Assembly (NCBI GenBank): GCA_028564705.1 | Contig: JAPXFQ010002078.1 | Coordinates: forward strand, 1 to 64,000 | DNA from: Apricaphanius iberus | Taxonomy: Eukaryota > Chordata > Actinopteri > Cyprinodontiformes > Aphaniidae | Reading direction: 5' to 3' | DNA length: 64,000 nt | In this document: in pieces, positions 21,465-31,639 of the stretch | Numbering within the stretch: position 1 is the stretch's first letter | Layout of the letters: the number at the start of each line of letters is the position of its first letter | Made by a program: the position numbers and the translations under genes | The notes under the pieces: model-generated | Told to the model about the DNA's origin: nothing | What the model saw: only the letters and a program-made list of their open reading frames with translations | Database searches by the model: none

Positions 21465-21824
21465 AACTTTATAACATGCCCTTATGTCTTTAGATAGGCG
21501 ACCAAGAATGCCAGCCCTATGATCTCTTGCAAGCCAGTGATTCCACTCTATGAACCTTAGGTTCATCTTTAATGCCTTTTCTCTCAGATTACCTTTGTAT
21601 CGGTAGATGTCCTCTTTATAATTTCGCCAAGCACATTCAATGTGCTGTGTGTGAGCACCACTGCCCGGATTAACAAAATGTGTTTGGTGATTTACCTGAT
21701 AATGAATGTACCCATTGCGTGACAAATCACTGTATGCACCCCAGCAGTCACTGATCACTGAACTTTCAGGTTTGACATACTTTCTTATTATTGGAAGCAA
21801 TCTCTTCCTGGATCTGTTTTTCAC
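21465..21824 (-). pseudogene. Merlin (IS1595/ISXO2-like) transposase, C-terminal exon
   Basis: About 120 codons on the minus strand begin after an acceptor-like ctag. Seen: SSVISDCWGAYSDL (catalytic Asp), VNHQTHFVNPGSGAHTQHIE and CAWRNYKEDI (catalytic Glu), the D..E half of the ISXO2-like DDE domain used by Merlin transposons. The exon is uninterrupted, but the first catalytic Asp and the N-terminal part are not present nearby, and no terminal repeats were found. It probably inserted into the large CACTA-like element. The fold is shared with bacterial IS1595, but a splice-site-bounded exon and its surroundings argue for a eukaryotic Merlin. Confidence 0.75.
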
Positions 21825-21844
21825 TAGTTTAAATATTGGTCGTG

Positions 21845-21900
21845 TTCGGGAATTTCGTTCGGGAATTTCCCGAAGTTTCCCGAACTTCGGGAAGTTCAGG
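21845..21900. repeat. Dense TTCGGGAA/TTCCCGAA palindrome cluster
   Basis: Six or so GAA/TTC blocks alternate at 5-10-bp steps over 56 bp. The pattern fits both a chance palindromic low-complexity patch and heat-shock-element-like nGAAn pentamers. It lies directly 5' of the Merlin exon (minus sense). Confidence 0.6.
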
Positions 21901-21909
21901 AAACTTCTA

Positions 21910-22800
21910 GAACTCCAAAAGCCAGGAACATCTCATCCAGGTGAGTCCACGTCTCCCACGTACACTGTAAGACTGAATTGTAATAGTTTGATAAAACAAA
22001 TAAGTAGCAACTACATAAAAACTGGTTAGAGTTCAAACAACTTTATTTTTCTGAGTAGTTTCAACGAATTTCTTTTTTTTTAAAATATTAGTAATTGAAA
22101 ACAAGGATTAATTCAGGACATTTCACTCAAATAATTTGAGTCCACAATGACGTCACTACGCACGTACATACGCCACCTGTTTCTTCATGAGAGCTGCTTG
22201 AAACAGACATCTTGGATTCCTTGCTTCAAGTTCGGATGCCCGCTCCCTACTCCGAAGAAACGTTTTCAACAGATATGAAGAGATATATAATTATTCTTAG
22301 GCGAAAGGATTTCTGCTGCATGTTTGTTTTGTTTATTGCTGGATAGACAAAGACTGCCGTGGCTTGTTCGGACTTCGGCGTGGATTCCGCCAACAATGCT
22401 CTTCGGTAAGTTTTTTTATTTTTTTATGAAGAGCATCTTTTTTCCCTTGTTGTCATAAATAAACAGTTGTGAAAAGTTATTCAATATGGAAACGTCGAGG
22501 GAAAAAAGCATCGCCTTTCTGAATTTCCGAGATATTGGGGGAGAGGCGGAGGAAAAACTGCACTGCCTGTCTGTAAAGGCGCGAATTCCTCCGGTGTCCA
22601 TACAAACTTACTTCGCCAGTTAATATTCCTCCATAGTTTATCTCATTAATTCAGATAAACTAGTAACTACATTACACCTAAGTAACTGTCTAAGTTAATA
22701 ATGTGTGTCCCGTTTTGGCCGGGAACCTCCTGTATTTTACCCCGCTTTCCTGTATTTTAATATTAAAAATTCCTCTGCTTCTGAACTGAACTGAGAAGTG
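21910..22800. other. Possible promoter and first exon of the CACTA-like gene
   Basis: A GC-richer patch (22145-22400) ends in an ATG followed by a donor-like ggtaag (about 22396-22408). It could be the untranslated leader of a plus-strand gene. No protein motif is visible. Confidence 0.25.
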
Positions 22801-22825
22801 CGAGAGTAGTGCTGTGGTGGCATCT

Positions 22826-22971
22826 CCTATAGAGAGAGCAACAATAGATACACATTATGTAGGGAAATTCCCTCAAAAACCAACTAGAAGACAGATAGAT
22901 TTATCGGGAAACAGGGAAAAGCGAGTTTACATTATTCCAGTGGAGCTGGATGGGCCACAGCATCAACAAAG
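22826..22971 (+). pseudogene. Candidate exon A, unknown protein
   Basis: An open frame reads ERATIDTHYVGKFPQKPTRR, then KRVYIIPVELDGPQHQQR, and ends at a donor-like ag|gtatgc. Joining to exon B at 23830 keeps the frame. I do not recognise the protein. It may be the 5' part of a gene carried by the CACTA-like element. The left bound is arbitrary. Confidence 0.35.
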
Positions 22972-23829
22972 GTATGCGCGATTATGTTATCTTAATTGCT
23001 GTGAGCGGACAAGTTAAAACATGTTGGAATTGACCGACATAAGTGGAAAATTGTCGGGCAAAAAAGTTCAAATGCCATTTAAAAAAAATGTTAATGTTTG
23101 AATTAATATCATGTGCGTCAGACCTGCTGTGTTTATTTCCAAATGTGTTTAAGTACTTCATATTCAATGTGGCTTAAAAGAATAGTGAATCGTTCCAGAT
23201 TTTTAAATCAAAATTAAAAAGTTTTCAGTAATTCTTAAGGAGAATACGAATCAATTGTAGATTTTTTTGAGATCTCAGACAGGCCTATATGGGTTTCCTT
23301 TCCTGTTTCCTTTCTGCTCCAGAAAAAAGGTGCTTTTTTACTGTGATATGCTCTGTAATGCATAAATAAATTAATGATTATGGGTAATGATGCCCCAAAA
23401 ACCTTTTTTTTATAAATAAGTGTGTTTCCAATTTTTTATACATGCTTAAAAATACATAATTAAGACTACTGTGCATGGGTGTATTTAGAAAGTTTTAAAG
23501 AGGCCCAGTTATAATCTTGGGGTGTTCCACCAAAATAAAATCGGGGCTCTAGTGTTTTCCTTCTTCTTAATAAAAATGTGTTCTTAATAACTGACATTTT
23601 TTTCCCTTTATTTTATTCTGAACCCAAGTGTACAGACCTACATTTTAGTTTTCCTTGTTCCAGTTTTATTCTTGTTTGAGTTTTTGTTTAGTTAGTATGT
23701 GATGCCATTAGCAAATGTTTAAAAAAATGTTAGATCAGCTGGGGGGTTTTTATACAGTGTTTGATCAATATAGCACTAAGCCATGTCAAGTGTCATTAAA
23801 TTATTTGAACTTTTTTCTCTCTCTTTTAG

Positions 23830-23873
23830 GCTGAAGCTGAAACTCCTGGCTGATGAACAAAGGTTCCGTTTTG
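23830..23873 (+). pseudogene. Candidate exon B, unknown protein
   Basis: A 44-bp exon between a strong acceptor (ctctcttttag) and a donor (gtatgt). It encodes LKLKLLADEQRFRF in phase with exon A. A possible third exon starts after ttttttaaacag at 28458 and stays open for 32 codons, to about 28557. No function can be given. Confidence 0.35.
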
Positions 23874-23954
23874 GTATGTTGATGGGGAAATATTTTTTAT
23901 AGCACTTCAAGAGCTACTTTAGTACAGAACACGATTAAATACAAAAAAAAATTG

Positions 23955-24350
23955 ATGGCTTTTAAGGTCAAACTTTGTGACCTCATCTTTGAAAAACAGA
24001 TAAAGGTGTTTGAACATTATCGGTTACATCATAGCAATGTTTCCTCAGTCAGTCCTTTGCCATGCCCATATGATTTTTGTATCTGTACATTTCAGTCACT
24101 GAATGCTTTAAAAATTCATCTAACATGGATACATTCTCATAAGGTTTTGTAACTTGGAACTCAAAGTGCATCATTTCTTTGTCCCCTTTGCGGATTAAAT
24201 GAGCCAATGATAAAAATCTCCTTAGTCATTTAAGGACTCATCTAAAACGGCACGAAACAGTAGATTGTCCTTTCAAAAATTGTCCCTACCGTACTAATGT
24301 GTTCTCTTCATTCAATACTCATAGAAGTACAGTTGTAACAGTTTAAATGT
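23955..24350 (+). pseudogene. C2H2 zinc-finger N-terminus of Tnp2-like transposase
   Basis: Across two frames: FEHYRLHHSNVSSVSPLPCP, CTFQSLNALKIHLTWIHSH (stop at about 24152), then CPLCGLNEPM, SHLRTHLKRHE and CPFKNCPYRTNVFSSFNTH. This gives three or four C2H2-type fingers, some lacking a cysteine. Such fingers open the fish protein family whose core lies at 31640-33406, same strand. The hAT element and other insertions separate the two. A stop and at least two frameshifts break it. Confidence 0.55.
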
Positions 24351-24359
24351 TCTCATGTT

Positions 24360-24897
24360 TCCATGATTGGTCCTTGACCGGCCCTTGACTGGTACGTGCC
24401 TGATCCGTCAAAGGTCCCCGACAGGTCCGTGGTGGTAATGTAATCCCCCGCTATGACGTCTTCAGTGAGGCCTCGCCCCAAAGGAGCCTGAGTGAAAACC
24501 AGCTGCAATGCCTCTTTTGTCCATGGGGAGGAGCAGTGATTTTAATGTTAATGATTTATTGACGTATCAGACTCAGTGTAGCCTATATAAATGTCATTAA
24601 AAAATTTTCCCCTATCTGTTCCTCTATGGTTTGCTGGTTTGTATGTAGCCTAAGTTTGAATGTCACTCAGAAACTCAGGGTTCAAATAGCCTACCACTGT
24701 AGTCTTATACCCAGATACAGTAGTTTTATAGCATAATAGTGCTCTGTAATGTGAAACGTATGACAGTACTGTAGGCAATTAGCCTACGTTTAGGTTTCAT
24801 AGGGTTAGGGAACCTGGCCGGGTTCGGGCTTAATTTCTATCATTGTCCACGGTCTTAGGACGGGCTTTAGTGGTCAGCTGATCATCTCAGCGCGATC
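24360..24897. other. Spacer, no gene seen
   Basis: A patch at 24367-24440 has loosely repeated ccttgac/ggtcc words. Otherwise nothing identifiable. Confidence 0.3.
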
Positions 24898-25517
24898 ATT
24901 TATACTAGGGCTGTATACCTTGGAGAACCTGGCGATACGATACATACCTCGATACACAGGTCACGATTCGATATGTACCTCGATACAGATCTGTCTCGAT
25001 ACGATTTGATATAATGTGACACGATTCGATACGATTCAATAAAAATGCATGGGCCAGAGCCAATTAATTAATGCTGAACACATTTACTCAACAAACACTA
25101 CTCTGCATTTTCCTTCAATTTATTGAAGACAAAATTGCATTATAACAAAGTGCATTCTGCTTAAAATTTTGCAGCTTGAAGTGCACAGATTAATTGTATT
25201 AATCTGGAAATTACCACAAGTCAACATTTAACTTTGCAAGGGGATATAGTCTGAGCTCACACAAGCACAAAATGTTGGTGTTTCAATTCTTTCTTGTGAC
25301 ATCATGTACAGCCATAACATATTTCACTGTGAAATCACTTAAATGCTACATCTAGCTTTAACATTTGGCACAACAACAAATCCACCTAATAACAGGATGG
25401 ATTTTAAAATCTAAAGGCTAAACCAGGTTTGTCCTCAAAAAAGGCAGGTTGAACACAAATCACTGCAGAAACAAAACAATAACCTGAGGATATTCTTGGT
25501 AATGCTATAGCTTTATC

Positions 25518-25952
25518 CTATGACTTGAGATTTTTGTTCAAAAACAGAAGTTGATCAACATGGTTTGAGCTTAGTACACTTCTCTGTGCCGTTACAATAT
25601 CGCCTGCCGTAGAGAAAACACGCTCCGAGGAGACACTAGTCCCTGGAATGCACAGGTACACTTTGGCAAGGTGTGACATTAGTCGATATTCATTCTGGTG
25701 CTCTTTCCACCAACTGAGTGGACTTCCCTCAGCAAGAGACAGGGGTGGTGCCTCCTTGTACCTTGACATCTCCTCTTCTGCCTGGGCCTGTGTGGTTCTG
25801 TGTCTCACCGCAGGGCCTGCACTGTAAGTTGAACCAAGCAGATCAGCCAAACAGCACAAGTCCTTTTTCTTCTTGGATGGTGGGCTGGAAGGAACGTCAT
25901 CCTTGTCTTCCACATGATTGTCCTCCTCTCCTGGTATCACTTCAGCCTCTTC
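25518..25952 (-). CDS. hAT transposase, exon 2 (hATC dimerisation domain)
   Basis: Acceptor ttgcattatag precedes GAAGAG; the join with exon 1 keeps the frame. It begins with an acidic linker and a lysine cluster (SKKKKD, possible nuclear signal). Then come WWKEHQNEYRLMSHLAKVYL, CIPGTSVSSERVFSTAGDIV and LSSNHVDQLLFLNKNL, the hAT C-terminal dimerisation region. It holds the last catalytic acid (the Glu of SERVFS or just before, by family). It ends with a tag stop just below 25518. The sequence is about 140 residues, usual for the family. Confidence 0.88.
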   Translation of the reverse strand, partial: EEAEVIPGEEDNHVEDKDDVPSSPPSKKKKDLCCLADLLGSTYSAGPAVRHRTTQAQAEEEMSRYKEAPPLSLAEGSPLSWWKEHQNEYRLMSHLAKVYLCIPGTSVSSERVFSTAGDIVTAQRSVLSSNHVDQLLFLNKNLKS

Positions 25953-26263
25953 CTATAATGCAAAATACAGATTTTTTTTTTATCATTAAACCAATAGTTA
26001 ATTCTATAAAGAGCATATTCAAAAGACATAATATTTAGTTTGCCTTTTATTTGATGCGATGAACTGAAATCTTTACAATATATTGCTTTGCTAGTATAGT
26101 GCTACATGAAGTATATGTTTGAAACCATTTAGTTTTTTAAGCTCTAACATACTATTATGAATTTGAAATTATGAACTGAATATTTAGTTTTATTAAACTT
26201 GAGGTATATACCTTTTTTCTTTTTAAAAAAAAAACATGTAATGAACACAATGAAAGGGCTTAC

Positions 26264-27691
26264 CTGAAATAGTTCTTGAATTCTTCGAGCTTCTGCAGTA
26301 ATTCTCAGGTATATTTCCTCTCGTTCATCATCAGGAAGGAAGGGCAAAGCTTTGAATCTTGGATCAAGTGCTGAACATACATACATGGTCTCTCTCTGCT
26401 GATCCATGTACCTCTTGCTCAAATCTTGGCAAATAGCTGCTTTGATTTCTCTCACTATATCACTATCTGCTCTGCTCTCTTGGAAATCCTGGATGAGTTG
26501 AGCATGAAGAGGGGCCACAACTGACAGTGTTGGAGAGCTTTCTTTTGACATTACTAGAGTAGCAATCTTCATGGGCTTCATTGCATCCACTATCTCCTCC
26601 GCAGATGTAATGTCCGACTCGCATAGGGTGCAAACTTCTTTCTCAGTTTTCCTAAGCTCGTTGGACAGAAGAGCAGCGGAGACAGCGGGTTGCTGCTCAA
26701 GAAAGCGCTCGAGCATGTCGTGTGCGCTATTCCAGCGCGTCACAACATCCGTGATCAGTTTATGTTCAGGCAACTCGAGCAACTTCTGTTTCTGTCGGAG
26801 TACGTGGCTGGCTGTGGTACTGCGCTTAAAAAAGGTGGATATGCGTCTAACACGTCCCAATAAACGAGCGACAGCAGGAAGCTTCAGTGCACGCTGCGAG
26901 GCCCGGTTTAAAGTGTGAGCGAAGCACCTGAAATGCAACATACCGGCAAGCTCCGCTGCAACGCTCATATTTGCGGCATTGTCAGTGACAATAGCCGGGT
27001 CTTTGGATACGAGGTCCCACTCCTCCAGCGCCGCTTTCAGTAACTCAGCAATGTTTGACCCCTTATGGCTCTCATGCATGGCTCGCGTTTGTAAAACGTG
27101 CGACATCAGTTCCCACTCCTCGTTAACGTAATGGCAGGTGATTGTAACAAAAGCTTCCGTGGCTCGCGATGTCCACCCGTCACAAGTCAGTGCCACTCGT
27201 GGGGCAGAACTCAGGGCTGACTTAACATTGTCTTTGACTTTGTCATACATCCTCGGTACTGCTTTGTCGGTCATGTAGCTGCGGGTAGGGATCACATAAC
27301 GGGGATCTAACGTGTTGATCATAAAGCGAAAGCCTGTGTTCTCGACAACACTGTAGGGACACAAACCTTTGCAAATATAATGCACCACAGACTCCGTAAT
27401 CTTCTGTGCACGGACTGAGTTGGATGGAAGCTTGGATGTTGCACTGTCCAGAGTAGTTTGCGTGGGGTCCCGCGTTTTTTGGGGCTGCTGCGAAGCAAGC
27501 TTGTCTGCATGATGTCTTTGCAGGTGGGCGCGCAGGTTAGTTGTATTACCGGTGTAGCGTATAGAAGCCTGGCAATGTTTGCAGATCGCATTTGTTTTAT
27601 CGATCCCTTGGTTTCCGTCCTTTGCTTTAAAACCAAAATGTGTCCAAACATCTGCCTTTAGGGACAACGGCGCTTGTAAAATCTTCGACAT
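26264..27691 (-). CDS. hAT transposase, exon 1 (BED finger and RNase H-like core)
   Basis: Starts at the ATG read from 27691 and runs about 475 codons to a donor (cag|gtaagc at 26264/26263). The BED zinc finger covers residues 15-61, with Cys37, Cys40, His56 and His60 or His61. Catalytic-core landmarks are RVALTCDGWTS (first Asp), AIVTDNAANM (second Asp), FRCFAHTLN and TDVVTRWNS, then the insertion domain and DPRFKALPFL. The best family match by eye is ZBED1/ZBED4-like hAT (Ac-type) transposases. Cut-and-paste transposition of the surrounding element is the expected role. The gene is transcribed opposite to the CACTA-like element it sits in. The open frame read on to 26144 is intron. Confidence 0.9.
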
Positions 27692-27887
27692 TTTCCCTGT
27701 GTTTTTTTTTCTTTTCTTACTCTTCTTCTTCTCTTAGCGTTTTCTGAAACTTTGCGGGCGCCGCTGCGCCCTCTAATGGCTGGGCGGAGTATCGATACTA
27801 AGGGCTAAAATGTCGATACTGTATCTTTTTTTATTATATCGGTATGTATCTAAGAATCGATATTTTGAGTACACCCCTAATTTATAC

Positions 27888-28450
27888 TGTAATAAAGTGC
27901 TGCAATGGGCCACTAACATTATTCCGAAAATACCTGTCAAACATGCTTCGACTGCTGCGTTGCGCTCTCACAGAAAATACTGAAGTGTAAATGCACTATT
28001 ATCCGAAGTTTCAAGTTGCAGAAGTCTCCTGCATTTATATAGCAGCTCCCTGATGGCCACAAGTCAGACAAAATCTCCTGAAATTTAGAGCAAGCGGTGA
28101 GAGCGCACACAGAGACTCACACAGGCGAGACAGACCTTTACGCAACAGAAGCAAGTAGTTAAAGCTTCATATAGCTGCAGACAAAAAGAAAAAAGGTTAT
28201 AAATCAACATGCCTTGAAATTATTCTTATTCATTTATAATTTTAAGTTTCAGGTAACAGGTCCATTTGACCGGAGTTTCAAACATTTGTCCATTAAATTG
28301 AAAACAGGTGCCAGTTTTTCTAATGCATAGATTCGTAGTCCTGTAGGAAAGTACTATATAGACATATGAGTCTTTGTAGCTGGGGTAATATTTATAAATT
28401 ACAGTTTTTTCCCAACCACTTAAAAACCTGATAGTTTTTTGTTTGTTTTT
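27888..28450. other. Spacer within the CACTA-like element
   Basis: No coding motif seen, apart from the acceptor-like site at 28447-28458 noted under exon B. Confidence 0.3.
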
Positions 28451-28704
28451 TTAAACAGTGCATCCACCAGCGCAATTTTCATCCAGTCAGTCTCCAACTT
28501 TTAAGGCCAGATTACAGCTCTACTCTGAATCAACGTGTGATTCACAGATGTGATTTACCTGTGATTAATAATGGTCATCTACCATTAATAATAAATGCAA
28601 CTGTGAAGCTATAACTTTTTTTTCTTCCATTTTTATTGAAACTAGCAAATTTCACACAGCAAGCAAACCAAAAAAAAAAAATCACATTTTGAACTTTTTT
28701 TTTA

Positions 28705-29163
28705 ACGGCAATAGCCAAGGCGCTGTGCCTCAGAGTCAGTCTTGCGGGGACTTCTCAGTCTCTCATTTATTTTGTTTCTGACTCTTTGCCAATGGTCCCC
28801 AGACAGGTTAGGGAAGCGCTTTGAAACCTGTTGGTGGACCCGCTCCTTTATAATTTGAGGCTGTGGACTTTTTCCGTTTGAGCCGCTCCAGTTTGTCATC
28901 TTTCCCCAGCTCTTGTACATATTAAATGGAGTAAACGCCATAAACACATTGGCTGCATATATTTCTGGCCGAGGTTGGTCTCCATCATGGCAGCGTCTAA
29001 AAAACTCCTCCTCACGTTCGGCTGGTGGAGCTCTAATTTCAAAGTCTGTCACGACATCCATCGGACGTGTGAGATGAACTGCTGGAGGCATGGGTTCTGG
29101 AGAGGGGCGGGGGTCCACCGGTTCGTAAGTCAGCCGACGCCTGGCAGTTGGACTTGCTGTGTT
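28705..29163 (-). pseudogene. BEN-domain-like protein, last exon
   Basis: A minus-strand frame opens after an acceptor (ttttaacacag, at 29163) and runs without a stop for about 150 codons. It starts with a Pro/Arg-rich stretch (YEPVDPRPSPEPMPP), then ANVFMAFTPFNMYKSWGK, IIKERVHQQVSKRFPNLSGD and HWQRVRNKINERLRSPRK. The last helices resemble the C-terminal half of BEN domains, which bind DNA. An A-rich run and a poly-A-like end follow at 28620-28690. It may be a second gene of the CACTA-like element, oriented against the transposase, or an unrelated processed remnant. Upstream exons were not found. The start codon is unknown. Confidence 0.4.
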
Positions 29164-29757
29164 AAAATGGTGTGTGCAATAGGGATTCTCATCCGCAGAA
29201 CATCTGCTAAGATGGTGACACCAAGTTATCGTAACAGTAACAAGGCTACTTTTAGTAAGAAGTTTGTGGAGTGCTTTTTAACAGAGAACAAGAGTACATA
29301 CTGTACATAGGATGTCAGGGACTCATTGCCACTATAAGTTAATACAAGTCAAATATTTCTATAGAGTAAAGCAATAATTTTGTGGACGGACTGAACATAA
29401 ACACTAGTTCAGAGCGGAGCACCGCCATGTTGCATCTCATAGAGCATTCTCTGCATTCTTAGTGGATGAAACGTTGACTGTTCATAGGATTGAAAGAATA
29501 TATCAAATTTAGTCTAAAAATAATTTTGGCGCTATATGTAGATATATATATATACTTTTGTAAGATTTTAGGAACTTGTAATGTAACGTTGGGCCTAAAG
29601 GGCAGACATTTTCTGAACAGGGCTTACACATTCAAACATTTAATAGTCACACAACACTGTCTGGTTAACCTATTGTACTCGCTGATGATCATCCTGAATG
29701 CAACCCACAACTTAACAACACACCATAGACTCCAGATCATTCACACCTCCTAAAGAA

Positions 29758-29849
29758 CATTACCATCTCCAAGCATCCCCCCACCAAGCTTTCGTGACCA
29801 TCCCTACAGTATGTAACCATGTCTATTCTGTTGTTATTGTAAACATTTC
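29758..29849 (+). repeat. 90-bp direct repeat, copy 1
   Basis: Matches 30886-30973 at about 85 percent by eye (shared ccccccaccaagcttt and ctacagtatgtaaccatgtctattctg). The hAT MITE lies between the copies. Confidence 0.75.
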
Positions 29850-29929
29850 ACAACTAATCTGCTGCAATTATCCAACAAGGCACATTTAGCTTTGTCACCA
29901 TTCAAACCAATGTGTCTAACCCATTAGTA

Positions 29930-30593
29930 CAGTGGATATCAACCTTTTTGTCAACCAGATGTGGCTAAAACAACAACGCACCTGTTTTTAATTTTTTTTT
30001 CTTTGTCCCCACCCTGCATACGCACACACACACACACACACGCACACACACACACACTACTACCACCACAAATTCGCCGAGTGCTTCACTGACCAGAATC
30101 TGACCCGCACAGATCAGAGTCGCATTCAAACGCAGTGTTGATACAATGCATTTTGGACAAACAATGAAGCAGAAAATAACTCTCTGTTTGAAATTATTTA
30201 ATTTAATATGAATTTCACAACGCTTTATTTTAGAATGTTTAAGTAAACTAATGTTTAAGTTTACGTTCTATGATTTCAGATTCATCTGTGAATGCGTCTG
30301 CTTTCTACAGCTCCTGCTGACAGCAGATCGGGGAGAGAAAAAAACTCATTTCTTTGTTCAGCTGTGTGAATTATGAGGGCAGATATGAGACGAGTGGACA
30401 GGTTAGTTGTTGTTGCTTTGGTGTTGCCTAGTTACGGCAGACAGTAACTGGCTTTGAGTAATAAAATGCCTGTTTGAGACCAACCACTTGTCGTCCTTCT
30501 AAAGTTCAGTCGGAGCTACATTCATTTATATTTTTCCAAAATGATTTGGCGACCCCAGGAATTATCTCGCGACCCCAAGGTTGAGAATGGCTG
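29930..30593. mobile_element. Non-autonomous hAT element, 664 bp
   Basis: A perfect 8-bp duplication cattagta (29922-29929 and 30594-30601). The ends, cagtggatatcaacctttttg and (inverted) cagccattctcaaccttgggg, fit the widespread 'cagtggttctcaacctttttg' hAT terminus. No transposase. It contains a CA microsatellite. Confidence 0.88.
30019..30057. repeat. (CA)n microsatellite
   Basis: About 39 bp of ca repeats with two cg interruptions, inside the hAT MITE. Confidence 0.95.
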
Positions 30594-30885
30594 CATTAGT
30601 ATATGCTCGAAATGAATAGGCTACCAATGTTATTTTTAATCCCTTACAGATTCCCAAAACAGCACCATTTTCACTATGAATCTGAAAAAACAAACAAACA
30701 AAAATCCATTAAATTTTTCTCAATAATTTGTCAGAATAATACAAACTTATACATTTGAAACAGATTGCTTGAGTAATGTATAATTAATATATAATATACA
30801 CAACTTAATTAAGAATTTATTATAAAATATATAAATTGATAAATATGATAAATACACTATTACGTTGTTTTTGCGTTGTGTAACT

Positions 30886-30973
30886 CATTACCATCTTCAA
30901 GTATCCCCCCACCAAGCTTTGCTCCCCATCGCTACAGTATGTAACCATGTCTATTCTGGTGTTGCAAACATTC
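30886..30973 (+). repeat. 90-bp direct repeat, copy 2
   Basis: See copy 1 at 29758. A shorter repeat (tattacgttgtttttgcgttgtg) also recurs at 30858 and 31022, so this stretch has been locally duplicated more than once. Confidence 0.75.
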
Positions 30974-31639
30974 CGTGGTGAGCCGAATAGTTATGTGATT
31001 GCATAAATATTATAAATAGGCTATTACGTTGTTTTGCGTTGTGGAACTCTGTCATTTTCATCCAACAACAATAACATAAAAAACCAAGAGTTTATCACAA
31101 AATTAAAGGAAAGTACATTAGGTTAAAAAAAAAGACATACTTTAGGTTCATAGAAATAAATCAAATTGTTTACAGATATGACGTTTAAGGCTACCTCTTA
31201 TAATGTTTTACAGAACTCATTTGGTGAAGTTTGGCCTGTGTTAGGAGAACTTAAGTTTATGGAGCCTATGATAAACTTTGACAATAGAAGAAGCAGGTTA
31301 ATTACAAAAAAGTGAGCAGTTTGTGTTGTTATATCCAAAATGGTTTGCGCAACCAGCTCTGTTTTTTCTTCAGTGGACGTGCATACTGATAATAACATCA
31401 TGTCGATGAGAATTCTGTGAGAGAAGCGCCATCTCCTGGTCATACTCTCTATTTCAATTAATGGGTGGAGTTGCAGTAAAACTTTGACACTCCCAGGAGA
31501 AAGAGGGAGGCCACTCCGGCCACTGGGATTTGGAGGGAACTCTGCCGTTAATGGGCTGGAAAGGGCACGCCATTCGTCCGGCGTTTACTCTGAATACTCT
31601 GAATGGGAACTTTTAAACTGCTACTACTGTAGATGTCAT

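Larger units (their letters stand above)
24906..27879 (-). mobile_element. Complete hAT transposon (ZBED-like), 2974 bp
   Basis: A perfect 8-bp duplication atttatac (24898-24905 and 27880-27887) flanks short inverted ends tagggctgtatac and gagtacaccccta. Subterminal regions at both ends are filled with cgata / tatcg words (24935-25035 and 27785-27865), probable transposase binding sites. The transposase gene is on the minus strand in two exons, and the coding sequence shows no stop or frameshift. It is the best-preserved element in the window and the only candidate for recent activity. Confidence 0.93.

Noticed and set aside
26571..27661. Plus-strand frames opposite the hAT transposase
   Set aside because: Antisense shadows of a convincing coding sequence.
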